DNA of 64,000 nucleotides from Devosia sp. 1566 (GCF_004005995.1 NZ_CP034767.1:1674001-1738000); one strand, 5' to 3'; shown: positions 39,568 to 52,354, numbered from the stretch's first letter. Numbers and translations are program-made. Notes: generated by a model from the sequence alone, not told the origin.

Positions 39568-40568
39568 GGCGTGCCTGGCGAAGCCGGGCGTACGGCGGCG
39601 ATAATCTCCGCTAGCAGCGCTTTGAGATCATCGCGGTGCCCGGTGCTCGCGGCAGGCAGGCTCGCATCCGAGGTCATGACCACGGTGAGGTCCAGCTCGG
39701 GCACCAGATAAAGCATTTGCCCGCCATAGCCCCAGGCATAGCGCACCTCCTCGCCACCGATGCTGGTGAGGAACCAGCCATAGCCATAGCCATCCGCATT
39801 GAACCGAGACGTGGTGCGCCGAGTCCAGGACTGGTCGATCCAGCTCTGTGGTAGCACGCGCTCGCCATTGCCGGCCAGGCCGCCAGCGCGGAACATTTCG
39901 CCAAAGGCCAGCAACGAGCGCGGGCTCATCGCCATCTCGTTGCCGCCGAGATAGATGCCTTGCGGGTCACGTTCCCAAGCGGTGATCTCGAAACCTTCAA
40001 TCGCACCCAGCCAGTCGCGCGCGAGGGCAAGGGTGGTTTTTCCCGTTGCCTTGGTCAGCGCCGCTGATAGAAGATGGCTCGAGCCGGTGGAGTAGAGCAT
40101 GCGGCCCCCGGGCTCGTCGGCAAAAGGTTGATCAAGCGCTGCGCGCACCCAGTTGCGGCTCGCGATCCAGCGACCGTAGTTCGGCCCCGATGTGGGTTGC
40201 AGCCCCGCCTGCATGGACAGCAGATTGCCGATCGTGACCCGCTCGAGGCGAGGATCTGGATCGTCGGGCAGCTCTTCATCGAGAATGGTGGCGATGGGCT
40301 GATCGACGCCCTCCAGCACGCCGCGCTCGATGGCAATGCCGACCAGCGTCGCGAGGATCGTCTTTGACGCCGACTTGATGTTGGTCGGATCCGTGACGCT
40401 GTGGCCACGATAGCCCCGCTCGGCAAGAACCTTGCCATGCTGGGCTACGATTACAGTCTCGAGCGGCTCCAGCTGCTCGGCCGTGGTGAGTATCTGGGCA
40501 AGATCTTCCTGCGCCGCGGCGGGAAAACTGAAGGCGGCAAAGGCCGCAAAAAGCATGGTTCGGATCAT
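39564..40568 (-). CDS. Beta-lactamase-fold serine hydrolase, exported
   Basis: 334 aa. A signal peptide (MIRTMLFAAFAAFSFPAAAQ) is followed by a class C beta-lactamase/PBP4-like fold. The nucleophile motif is S66-A-S-K69 in NIKSASKTI, a YST stands near residue 163, and WGYGGQMLYLVP resembles the third motif. Such proteins are usually esterases or peptidases rather than true beta-lactamases; the substrate is unknown. ATG 40568 has AAGG upstream at 8 nt and gives a clean signal peptide. An ATG five codons earlier is the alternative. Confidence 0.85.
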   Translation of the reverse strand: MIRTMLFAAFAAFSFPAAAQEDLAQILTTAEQLEPLETVIVAQHGKVLAERGYRGHSVTDPTNIKSASKTILATLVGIAIERGVLEGVDQPIATILDEELPDDPDPRLERVTIGNLLSMQAGLQPTSGPNYGRWIASRNWVRAALDQPFADEPGGRMLYSTGSSHLLSAALTKATGKTTLALARDWLGAIEGFEITAWERDPQGIYLGGNEMAMSPRSLLAFGEMFRAGGLAGNGERVLPQSWIDQSWTRRTTSRFNADGYGYGWFLTSIGGEEVRYAWGYGGQMLYLVPELDLTVVMTSDASLPAASTGHRDDLKALLAEIIAAVRPASPGTP

Positions 40569-40705
40569 GGGTGGAGCCTTCATCCAAAGCGCGGCAAATC
40601 AAGGGCGGTGAGCCCGGTACAAAAACGTAAAAAGCCGCAGAGAAGGTCATTCCACCCAGTTGACCGGCGCGGGCCGTTGTCGTCCTTTGAGCTTGCGTTT
40701 GATCG

Positions 40706-40731
40706 CAACCCTTCGGGGCGCCGAAGGGTTG
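40706..40731 (+). promoter_or_regulatory. Perfect 11-bp hairpin upstream of the Gfo/Idh gene
   Basis: CAACCCTTCGG (40706-40716) pairs fully with CCGAAGGGTTG (40721-40731) around GGCG. No T-run follows. It lies 38 nt before the oxidoreductase start in the divergent gap with the serine hydrolase gene, and may be a leader hairpin or an operator. Confidence 0.45.
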
Positions 40732-40769
40732 GGGCAAGGCAACAATCTGCGCACAACAAAGGTGTTTCC

Positions 40770-41831
40770 ATGCGTCTATTGCTTCTCGGAACCGGCGGCA
40801 TGGCCAGGCTCCACGTCAAAGGGTTCCGCGAGGTCGAAGGTGTGGACCTGGTCGGGGCGGTCGATACCGACCCGAACCGGCTGCAGGCCTTCAGGGAAAC
40901 GCACGATATTCCGCGCGGCTTTGCTTCGCTTGACGCGGCGCTTGAATGGGGCGAGTTCGACGCTATCTCCAATATCACACCCGACAGCGTACACTACCCG
41001 ACGACCATGGCGGCGCTGACCGCGGGCAAGCATGTGTTCTGCGAAAAGCCGCTGTCCACCAACTATGCCAAGGCCCATGAGATGACGGAAACAGCCGAGC
41101 GGCTGGGCCTCGTCAACATGGTCAACCTCACCTATCGCAATGTGCCCCAGATCCAGGCGGCGCAGCGCATGGTTGCGGAGGGCGCAATCGGGCAGGTCAA
41201 GCACTTTGAAGCGAGCTATCTACAGAGTTGGCTGGTGTCCAAAGCTTGGGGCGACTGGCGGACTTCGCCGACCTGGTTGTGGCGCCTGTCGAGCAAGCAT
41301 GGCTCAAACGGTGTTCTGGGCGATATCGGCATCCACATCCTTGATTTTGCGAGCTTTGTCGTCGGCAGCGATTTCGCTGACGTGTTTTTCCGCCTGCAAA
41401 CCTTTGGCAAGGCCAAGGACAACCAGATCGGCGAATATGTGCTCGACGCCAACGACACCTTTGTCATGACGGCTGAAATGCAGGACGGCGCCATGGGCGT
41501 GATCCACGCCACGCGCTGGGCTACCGGCCACCTCAATGACCTGCGGCTGCGCATCTATGGCGACAAGGGCGGGCTCGATATCTCCGACCTTAATCACCAT
41601 CCCAAGCTGATGGCCTGCCTCGGCGATGACGCGGAAACCGCCACCTGGCGCGAGATCGAGGTTGACCCGGTACCCACCAACTATAGGCGGTTCGCCGAAG
41701 CGGTGCGCGATGGCGCCAACCAGGAGCCATCCTTCCGCCACGCCGCTAACCTGCAGAAGGTGTTGGATATGGCCGCGACCACCGAGCGCGACCGCACCGA
41801 ACATGTTGCGGGGCCGGCTAAGTCGGTCTAG
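40770..41831 (+). CDS. Gfo/Idh/MocA family NAD(P)-dependent oxidoreductase
   Basis: 353 aa. MRLLLLGTGGMARLHVKGFR is the nucleotide-binding fold, and HVFCEKPLSTNYAKA (E92-K93-P94) the family signature. LGDIGIHILDFASFV carries the usual Gx3H active-site block. Members oxidise or epimerise sugars, inositols and related cyclitols; the substrate cannot be set here. ATG 40770 has AAAGG upstream; a longer in-frame form would run through the hairpin region. No transport or sugar gene adjoins it. Confidence 0.85.
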   Translation: MRLLLLGTGGMARLHVKGFREVEGVDLVGAVDTDPNRLQAFRETHDIPRGFASLDAALEWGEFDAISNITPDSVHYPTTMAALTAGKHVFCEKPLSTNYAKAHEMTETAERLGLVNMVNLTYRNVPQIQAAQRMVAEGAIGQVKHFEASYLQSWLVSKAWGDWRTSPTWLWRLSSKHGSNGVLGDIGIHILDFASFVVGSDFADVFFRLQTFGKAKDNQIGEYVLDANDTFVMTAEMQDGAMGVIHATRWATGHLNDLRLRIYGDKGGLDISDLNHHPKLMACLGDDAETATWREIEVDPVPTNYRRFAEAVRDGANQEPSFRHAANLQKVLDMAATTERDRTEHVAGPAKSV

Positions 41832-41856
41832 CGCCAACGCCTAGCGGCTTTTTTTG
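41828..41856 (+). terminator. Candidate terminator after the oxidoreductase gene
   Basis: A weak bulged stem (TAGCG with CGCCTA) at 41829-41843 is followed by GCGGC and a run of seven T (41849-41855). The T-run is good, the stem poor. Confidence 0.4.
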
Positions 41857-41892
41857 CGCTGAGCCCTTTTCCTTGTCACACCCGACGTCTAG

Positions 41893-43212
<1,320 letters not shown>

Positions 43213-43224
43213 TCGCCACAATGA

Positions 43225-43246
43225 TGAACGGATCCTGAACGGGTCC
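43225..43246. repeat. Tandem 11-nt repeat with LexA-like spacing
   Basis: TGAACGGATCC is followed directly by TGAACGGGTCC. The first part gives GAACGGATCCTGAAC (43226-43240), an exact GAAC-N7-GAAC site, 81 nt before the SDR gene. The centre is GC-rich, unlike the other boxes here, so it may be a chance match. Confidence 0.35.
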
Positions 43247-43321
43247 TGACGCAACGTTAAGAATGCGGAACAGCCGAGTTCGGCCATCGTTGATCTGGAT
43301 GCAAAAAGTCCGGAGTTTGAC

Positions 43322-44113
43322 ATGGCCGAATTCGACAAACTCGCCGTTGTGACCGGTGCCTCTTCAGGCATCGGTTTTGAACTGGCCAAGCACTGCGCCG
43401 AGCAGGGCTATAATCTCGTGATCGCCGCCGACGGATCCGACATCGACGACGCCGCCGAAACGCTGCGCCAGTTCGGTGGCAGCGTCGAGGCGGTGCAGGC
43501 CGATCTTTCCACCTATGAAGGCGTCGATGAGCTCTATGCCGCTGTGGCTGCGCTCGGGCGACCTGTTGATGTGCTGATGGCCAATGCCGGCCGGGGGCTC
43601 GGCAAGGCATTCCTTGACCAGGACTTCGCCGACATCCAGCAGGTGATCGACGTCAATGTCATCGGCACGACCTATCTGCTGCACAAGTTCGTGCGCGACA
43701 TGCGCGACCGCAATGCGGGGAAAGTGCTGATCACCGGCTCGATCGGGGGTTTGCTGCCCGGCAGCTTCCAGGCGGTGTACAACGCGACCAAGGCCTATGT
43801 GGATTCATTCGCCTATGCGCTGCGCAACGAGCTCAAGGACACCGATGTCACGATCACCCTCCTGATGCCGGGGCCCACCGACACCAACTTCTTTGAAGTG
43901 GCCGACATGCTGGACACCAAGGTCGCCACCGACAAGAAGGACGATCCGGCAATGGTGGCCAAGGCTGGCTATGACGCGATGATGCGCGGCGACGGGCATG
44001 AAGTGTCGGGCTTTGCCAACAAGATGCAGGCGCTGATGAGCAATGTGCTGCCCCAGGGTGCGCTGGCTGAACGGCACCGGCAGATGGCCGAGCCGGGCAC
44101 GGGCAAGCAGTAG
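43322..44113 (+). CDS. Short-chain dehydrogenase/reductase
   Basis: 263 aa Rossmann-fold oxidoreductase. VVTGASSGIGFELAKH binds the cofactor, NAGRG and the catalytic Ser plus YNATK (GSIGGLLPGSFQAVYNATKA) form the active site. D at the end of the second strand (AADGSD) hints at NAD rather than NADP, weakly. Substrate unknown. It stands alone: eno is 109 nt upstream and a repeat cluster follows. Confidence 0.9.
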   Translation: MAEFDKLAVVTGASSGIGFELAKHCAEQGYNLVIAADGSDIDDAAETLRQFGGSVEAVQADLSTYEGVDELYAAVAALGRPVDVLMANAGRGLGKAFLDQDFADIQQVIDVNVIGTTYLLHKFVRDMRDRNAGKVLITGSIGGLLPGSFQAVYNATKAYVDSFAYALRNELKDTDVTITLLMPGPTDTNFFEVADMLDTKVATDKKDDPAMVAKAGYDAMMRGDGHEVSGFANKMQALMSNVLPQGALAERHRQMAEPGTGKQ

Positions 44114-44157
44114 GGTTTCGGGCGTCTTCCGCGCTATGCTATTGCGGAACCGCCTGC

Positions 44158-44204
44158 ACCCCCACCCTCGATCCCTCCCCTCAAGGGGGAGGGAGGCGAT
44201 GGGG
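44158..44204. repeat. Palindromic intergenic repeat, copy B
   Basis: ACCCCCACCCTCGATCC, then the shared CTCCCCTCAAGGGGGAGGG, then AGGCGATGGGG. Same family as copies at 27161-27206 and 44346-44390. Confidence 0.8.
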
Positions 44205-44245
44205 CGAGTTGTGGTGGTTCAATGTGAATCTCGTCCTACCACAGG

Positions 44246-44309
44246 TGTCACCCCGGTGTTGAGCCGGGGGTCATCCTGAGGTGGGCCCCGGCTCAGGGCC
44301 GGGGTGACA
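44246..44309. repeat. Long palindromic element with 24-nt arms
   Basis: The arm at 44246-44269 (TGTCACCCCGG, TGT, TGAGCCGGGG) pairs with 44286-44309 except for one 3-nt internal mismatch. The 16-nt loop is GTCATCCTGAGGTGGG. Degenerate half copies appear at 47832-47868. It looks like a mobile-type extragenic palindrome rather than a simple terminator. Confidence 0.8.
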
Positions 44310-44345
44310 ATCGGGCTTTTGGGGGGGCAGGTGGGTTCCACGGGG

Positions 44346-44390
44346 ACCCCCTCCCTCGGTCCCTCCCCTCAAGGGGGAGGGAGGCGCAAG
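44346..44390. repeat. Palindromic intergenic repeat, copy C
   Basis: ACCCCCTCCCTCGGTCC, then the shared CTCCCCTCAAGGGGGAGGG, then AGGCGCAAG. Direct orientation relative to copy B. Confidence 0.8.
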
Positions 44391-44418
44391 CCGCATCTGG
44401 TGTGGCGCAATAGTCCTT

Positions 44419-45894
44419 CTACTGAAACGCCGTTTCCACAAAGCTGCGCAGTTTGCGGGAGTGGAGGCGTTCGGCGGGTTGGTCGCGCAGGATTTCCATA
44501 GCGCGCAGGCCGATCAGCAGGTGGCGGTTGACCTGGGTGCGGTAGAAGTCCGAAGCCATGCCAGGCAGTTTCAGCTCGCCATGGAGTGGCTTGTCGGACA
44601 CGCAAAGCAGGGTGCCATAAGGAACGCGGAAGCGGAAGCCGTTCGCGGCGATGGTGGCCGATTCCATATCGAGGGCGACAGCGCGGGACTGGCTGAGGCG
44701 CTGGGTGATCTCGGCCTGGTCGCGCAACTCCCAGTTGCGATTGTCAAAGGTTGCGACAGTTCCGGTGCGCATGATGCGCTTGGTTTCGAGCCCCTCGAGC
44801 TGGGTGATTTCCTCCACGGCCCGTTCCAGGGCGACCTGCACTTCGGCAAGGGCCGGAATGGGCACGGAGAGGGGCAGGTCGGCATCGAGCACATGGTCTT
44901 CGCGCACATAGGCATGGGCGAGAACGTAGTCGCCAAGTTCCTGCGAGTTGCGCAGGCCCGCACAGTGGCCGAGCATAATCCAGGCATGGGGGCGCAAGAC
45001 GGCGATGTGGTCGGTGATGGTTTTGGCGTTGGATGGGCCAACCCCGATATTGACCATGGTGATGCCGCGGCTGCTGCCCGTGGTCAGATGGTAGGCGGGC
45101 ATCTGCGGGGCGCGAGCGACGGGGGTGCCGGAGACTTCGCCGCCAAGCCGGACATTGTTGGTGATGAAATTGCCCGGCTCGATGAAGCTATCATATTGGG
45201 CATGCCCGGAGGACATATACTCCTTGGCGACCCGGCAAAACTCATCGATGTAGAACTGGTAATTGGTGAAAATCACGAAGTTCTGGAAATGCTGTGCATC
45301 GGTGCCGGTGTAGTGGCTGAGGCGGAACAGCGAATAATCCACCCGGGGTGCGGTAAACGCGGCGAGCGGGTAGGGTCCGCCCTTGGGCGGGATGAAGGTG
45401 CCATTGGCGATTTCGTCATCGGCATTGGCCAGATCGGGCGCATCGAACACATCACGTAGCGGAATATCGAGCGCGTTGAGCGCTTCACCATCCACTCGTG
45501 AATTGGGCGGCATGGCGAAATGCAGCGGGATCGGGGTATCGGATTCCCCGATATCGATCGTGCCGCCGTGATTGTTGAGGATGACGGAGAACTGTTCCTG
45601 GAAATAGGTGCGGAACAGGTCCGGCGCGGTCACGGTGGTGCGGTAAAGGCCGGGCGTATGCAGATAGCCATAGGGCAGGGTGGAGCGCCCGCGCCCGAAG
45701 CTGGTTGAGCGCACCTCGACCTGCGGATAGCAGGCCCGCACCCTTCCGCCCGGGATCACCCCATGCGCCAGCCCATCCAGATGTTCGCGGATGAAGCTGG
45801 TGTTGCGGTGGTAGATCTCGGCCAGAAACTCCCAGGCTTCCTGTGGATCGGTGAAGGACCTGGTGGCGATGTGAGGCGGGCTGATCGTCGTCAT
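44419..45894 (-). CDS. amn: AMP nucleosidase
   Basis: 491 aa. It splits AMP to adenine and ribose 5-phosphate, helping set adenylate levels. An N-terminal AMN domain (FGRGRSTLPYGYLHTPGLYRT region) precedes a nucleoside-phosphorylase fold with TMVNIGVGPSNAKTITDH, WIMLGHCAGLRNSQ and DMESATIAANGFRFRVPYGT; Glu in DMESA binds the ribose. The length matches the proteobacterial enzyme. The ribosome site is weak (GAGA). It is divergent from the folD side and convergent with the SDR gene. Confidence 0.95.
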   Translation of the reverse strand: MTTISPPHIATRSFTDPQEAWEFLAEIYHRNTSFIREHLDGLAHGVIPGGRVRACYPQVEVRSTSFGRGRSTLPYGYLHTPGLYRTTVTAPDLFRTYFQEQFSVILNNHGGTIDIGESDTPIPLHFAMPPNSRVDGEALNALDIPLRDVFDAPDLANADDEIANGTFIPPKGGPYPLAAFTAPRVDYSLFRLSHYTGTDAQHFQNFVIFTNYQFYIDEFCRVAKEYMSSGHAQYDSFIEPGNFITNNVRLGGEVSGTPVARAPQMPAYHLTTGSSRGITMVNIGVGPSNAKTITDHIAVLRPHAWIMLGHCAGLRNSQELGDYVLAHAYVREDHVLDADLPLSVPIPALAEVQVALERAVEEITQLEGLETKRIMRTGTVATFDNRNWELRDQAEITQRLSQSRAVALDMESATIAANGFRFRVPYGTLLCVSDKPLHGELKLPGMASDFYRTQVNRHLLIGLRAMEILRDQPAERLHSRKLRSFVETAFQ

Positions 45895-46049
45895 TGTTTT
45901 TCTCGTTGACCGGCGCGGTGGGGAGCGGGCTCAGGAACAGCTACCATCAAGTCGTGGCAGCCTTGCGACGCCAACCAAACACCGGTGACGCGGCTTGGTT
46001 TCACAACGCCGTGTGCTGCTGATTTTGCGCCGCAATTGCCCTTCATCTT
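45895..46049. promoter_or_regulatory. Divergent control region of amn and the folD leader
   Basis: This part of the 379-nt gap between amn and folD holds no ORF I can support. It must carry the amn promoter (minus) and the promoter of the structured RNA (plus). CTTGGT at 45994-45999 is a possible plus-strand -35 but I see no good -10. Confidence 0.4.
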
Positions 46050-46197
46050 GGTCCCTGTTCACTGGCAAGGCAAGCGACCCATGCAGCTGGTGAATCGGGA
46101 CCATGTTCCGCTGCTTGTCCCCAAGCCCTCAACAGTGCGGTGGGGCTGGTCCCCCGAGGGCTGCAATGGCTGACGCTGTTGCAGCCCTCGCCTTTTT
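46050..46197 (+). ncRNA. Candidate structured leader RNA or small RNA upstream of folD
   Basis: Three hairpins follow each other. The first pairs 46050-46055 with 46097-46102 and 46058-46066 with 46086-46094, separated by a 2x2 internal loop. The second pairs AGCCC (46124-46128) with GGGCT (46143-46147), extended by two pairs past a bulge. The third is the terminator at 46155-46197. No ORF here is convincing. The 76-nt distance from terminator to folD fits a leader with premature termination; a free-standing small RNA also fits. I do not recognise a known RNA family. Confidence 0.4.
46155..46197 (+). terminator. Strong intrinsic terminator upstream of folD
   Basis: CGAGGGCTGCAA (46155-46166) pairs perfectly with TTGCAGCCCTCG (46179-46190), with further inner pairing to a TGAC loop, followed by CCTTTTT. 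No plus-strand protein gene ends nearby, so it ends an RNA that begins in the amn-folD gap. Confidence 0.85.
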
Positions 46198-46273
46198 AGG
46201 CGTGCCGCAGTGGACGGCGGCGCTATCCTTGGCTTAAGGGAACCCCATCGGCTTTGGTCAAGGAGAGTGCCCA

Positions 46274-47176
46274 ATGACTGCCAGGATAATCGACGGAAAA
46301 GGCTTTGCCGAAGGTCTGCGCCGGCGCATTGCCGCTCATGTCGCGCGCCTCAAGGCCGAGCACGGCATCACGCCCGGATTGGCCGTGATCATCGTCGGCA
46401 GTGATCCGGGCAGCCAGGTCTATGTCGCCCAAAAGGCGCGGCAGACGGTTGAAGTGGGCATGCACTCCGAAAAATACGAACTGCCGGAAACCACTGATGA
46501 AGCCGAGGTGCTGGCGCTGGTCGAGCGGCTCAACGCCGATCCGGCCATCCACGGCATCCTGGTGCAACTGCCACTGCCTGGCCAGATCGACTCCAAGAAG
46601 GTGATCGAAACCATTTCACCCGACAAGGACGTGGACTGCTTCACGCCCGAAAGCGTCGGCAAGCTCGTGATCGGCCTGCCGGGACCGGTTTCCTGCACGC
46701 CGCTGGGTTGCCTCATGCTGCTTCGCGACACGCTGGGGGACCTTTCGGGCCTGCATGCCGTGGTGGTTGGCCGCTCCAATCTGGTGGGCAAGCCGATGGC
46801 GCAACTGCTGCTGCGGGAAAACTGCACGGTCACCATGGCCCATTCGCGCACCCGCGACCTGCCGCGTGTTGTTGGCCAAGCCGATATCGTGATTGCCGCC
46901 GTGGGACGTCCCGAGATGATCAAGGGCGATTGGATCAAGCCCGGCGCGACCGTGATCGATGTCGGTATCAACCGGGTTGATGCACCCGAGCGCGGCCCCG
47001 GCAAATCACGGCTGCTGGGCGATGTGGACTTCGCTTCGGCAGCGGAGGTTGCAGGCGCCCTCACGCCAGTGCCGGGAGGGGTCGGGCCAATGACCATTGC
47101 GTGCCTGCTGGCCAATACGGTGACAACAGCTTCGCTGATCAATGGGCTGGTGCCCCCAAGCGATCTGACCGCATGA
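46274..47176 (+). CDS. folD: Methylenetetrahydrofolate dehydrogenase / methenyl-THF cyclohydrolase
   Basis: 300 aa bifunctional one-carbon enzyme linking 5,10-methylene-THF and 10-formyl-[23 protein letters not shown] includes the catalytic Tyr and Lys (YxxxK). [26 protein letters not shown], the NADP loop [15 protein letters not shown] and [16 protein letters not shown] follow. AAGGAG precedes the ATG. It overlaps the DUF1643 gene by 4 nt. With metH nearby the area is rich in folate and methyl metabolism. Confidence 0.96.
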   Translation: MTARIIDGKGFAEGLRRRIAAHVARLKAEHGITPGLAVIIVGSDPGSQVYVAQKARQTVEVGMHSEKYELPETTDEAEVLALVERLNADPAIHGILVQLPLPGQIDSKKVIETISPDKDVDCFTPESVGKLVIGLPGPVSCTPLGCLMLLRDTLGDLSGLHAVVVGRSNLVGKPMAQLLLRENCTVTMAHSRTRDLPRVVGQADIVIAAVGRPEMIKGDWIKPGATVIDVGINRVDAPERGPGKSRLLGDVDFASAAEVAGALTPVPGGVGPMTIACLLANTVTTASLINGLVPPSDLTA

Positions 47177-47715
47177 TTGGAGACGACCATGATCCGGGCG
47201 GTCGGGTACGCCTGGCCTTGCCGCCGGGCGTGCGCGGGGATGCGCAGTTCAGCGACCATGAACATCGCCAACTGATGCGGCGCTGGCTGGGCGACAGCTT
47301 CCCCGAACAGTACATCATGTTCATCGGCATGAACCCTTCGACGGCCGATGCCACTGTCAACGATCCCACCTGCGCGCGCGAATGGACTTTCGCCCGCCGC
47401 GAGGGCTACACGGCCATGGCCAAGGGCAATGTGGGCGATTATCGCGCCACCGACCCCAAGGCGCTGCTGGTGCCGGGCGTTGTGGTGTCCTCGCCGGCCA
47501 ATTTGCCCTCGCTGCGCGCTGCAGCGGCCGGGGCTGACCGAGTGGTGCTTTGCCACGGCAAGCTCAACAAGGCGCTGGCACCGGCCGGGCGGGAACTGGT
47601 GGAGGCGCTGCGCGCCGACGGCGTGGAGCTGTGGTGCTTTGGGGTCAACGCCGATGGCTCGCCCAAGCATCCGCTGTATTTGCGACTCGATACGCCCCTG
47701 ATGCGGTTCTTTTAG
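47173..47715 (+). CDS. DUF1643 family protein
   Basis: 180 aa. [20 protein letters not shown] is the DUF1643 signature, followed by [13 protein letters not shown] and the ending [15 protein letters not shown]. The fold resembles uracil-DNA-glycosylase-like domains in general shape, but no function is established to my knowledge. ATG in an ATGA overlap with the folD stop, so coupled to it. An in-frame longer start inside folD is rejected. Confidence 0.85.
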   Translation: MIGDDHDPGGRVRLALPPGVRGDAQFSDHEHRQLMRRWLGDSFPEQYIMFIGMNPSTADATVNDPTCAREWTFARREGYTAMAKGNVGDYRATDPKALLVPGVVVSSPANLPSLRAAAAGADRVVLCHGKLNKALAPAGRELVEALRADGVELWCFGVNADGSPKHPLYLRLDTPLMRFF

Positions 47716-47768
47716 CGTTTTTGCGGCTGCCGGAAGTCGCTGCGGCTGCCGATAGCATGGATGTGCCC

Positions 47769-47868
47769 TCCCGGGCTTAAGCCGGGATATCGGGCGCTAG
47801 GAGGCGATCTCGCTTGGGGGGTAAATCTCGGGATGAGGCCCGGGGTAAGGCCAGGGTGACATCGGGGG
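47769..47868. repeat. Degenerate palindrome fragments after the DUF1643 gene
   Basis: TCCCGGGCTTAAGCCGGGA (47769-47787) is a near-palindrome. The segment at 47832-47868, with GAGGCCCGGGGTAAGGCC and AGGGTGACATCGGGG, resembles the right half of the element at 44279-44315. They lie in the 197-nt gap between the convergent DUF1643 and CobW-like genes; no ORF is seen there. Confidence 0.5.
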
Positions 47869-47912
47869 TGGGCCGGGGCGGTGCAGGGACGACGAATTCA
47901 GTCGTCTCTGCG

Positions 47913-48260
47913 TCAGGCCTCGCTGGCGAGGTAGAAGGCGCGGGCGACGGCGTGGTCGCGCAGGGCCTGGGCCGGGAGCTTGCCCTGGAGCGCGGCCACT
48001 AGCCGGGCCTGGTCCTGGACGGCACTGGCATCCACGACGACCTTGGAAAAGGGCGCGCGCAGGCCCTGGCGGGCTTCTTCCAGCAAATTGAAGAGCTGGG
48101 CACGAATGTCGAGCTGGGCGGCGCAGGCGGGGCACTGCTCACCATCAGCGTGACCGTGCCCGGTATTGGCGGGGAGACGGAGCAGGGCGGTTTCCGGGTC
48201 CAGGGCCGCAAGAAAACGAGGGGCGCTCACCAGTGTCACCGGAATGCGGTTATGGGGCAT
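47913..48260 (-). CDS. Small CobW/COG0523-like protein without a P-loop
   Basis: 115 aa. IPVTLVSAPRFLAALDPETA stands where CobW GTPases have VTVLTGFLGSGKTTLLN, but no GxxxxGKT remains. A metal-type motif follows, HGHADGEQCPAC (HxH and CxxC), then LDIRAQLFNLLEEARQG and FSKVVVDASAVQDQARLVAAL. This matches the CobW stretch after its CxCC motif, around IVIETSGLADP. It may bind zinc or another metal without GTPase action. It follows metH by 89 nt on the same strand. Homology is judged by eye; decay of a larger gene is an alternative. Confidence 0.55.
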   Translation of the reverse strand: MPHNRIPVTLVSAPRFLAALDPETALLRLPANTGHGHADGEQCPACAAQLDIRAQLFNLLEEARQGLRAPFSKVVVDASAVQDQARLVAALQGKLPAQALRDHAVARAFYLASEA

Positions 48261-48317
48261 CGCTGACCTCGCCGCTGGCCCCGGCCGGGTGGCCGAAGGT
48301 GGGACGGAATATAGGAG

Positions 48318-48339
48318 GCGTGCCCCAGTTGGGGCACGC
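48318..48339 (-). promoter_or_regulatory. Perfect 9-bp hairpin after metH
   Basis: GCGTGCCCC and GGGGCACGC (48318-48326, 48331-48339) with a 4-nt loop, 10 nt past the metH stop on the minus strand. No T-run follows. CTATAT on the minus strand at 48309-48314 could be a -10 for the small downstream gene, though the -35 is poor. Confidence 0.45.
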
Positions 48340-48349
48340 GGGTTCAGCA

Positions 48350-52120
<3,771 letters not shown>

Positions 52121-52163
52121 AGCCGTCCTATCTTAAACTTCGGTTCGTCGGATCGCGCGAGAC

Positions 52164-52179
52164 ATAAAGATATCTTTAT
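52164..52179. promoter_or_regulatory. Perfect 16-bp palindrome upstream of metH
   Basis: ATAAAGATATCTTTAT is fully self-complementary and lies 44-59 nt before the metH ATG, in an otherwise GC-rich gap shared with rlpA. AT-rich palindromes of this kind suit an ArsR-type repressor such as SahR, which controls methionine-cycle genes in Proteobacteria. That assignment is inference. Confidence 0.6.
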
Positions 52180-52354
52180 ATGACCTGCGCCGCAAGGGTG
52201 GGCTGCGTCGCGCCTATTGCCGCTAATTGCGGATAAAGGCGAGCTTTGTCGCTCACATTTCGTTCGCCTTAACTTCACTTCAACCAGATTCCCGTTCCAT
52301 AGGCGCCAAGCAGGCCAGCACCGGGCTTCAGTCTGTGCTCAGCAGCGTGGTTAC

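Larger units (their letters stand above)
44114..44418. other. Intergenic palindrome cluster between convergent genes
   Basis: The 305-nt gap between the SDR gene and amn holds no gene. It contains two copies of the 40-odd-nt repeat (44158-44204 and 44346-44390) in the same orientation, with a long hairpin (44246-44309) between them. The hairpins probably end both transcripts. Confidence 0.7.

Noticed and set aside
40659..40672. GTTGACCGGCGCGG occurring here and again near 45905
   Set aside because: Looked like a shared promoter, but no matching -10 follows in either place.
45985..46173. A 62-codon plus-strand ORF in the amn-folD gap
   Set aside because: It runs through the hairpins of the candidate RNA, lacks a good ribosome site and shows no known pattern.
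47722..47752. GCGGCTGCCG present twice within 30 nt
   Set aside because: Short GC-rich direct repeat without symmetry; probably chance.
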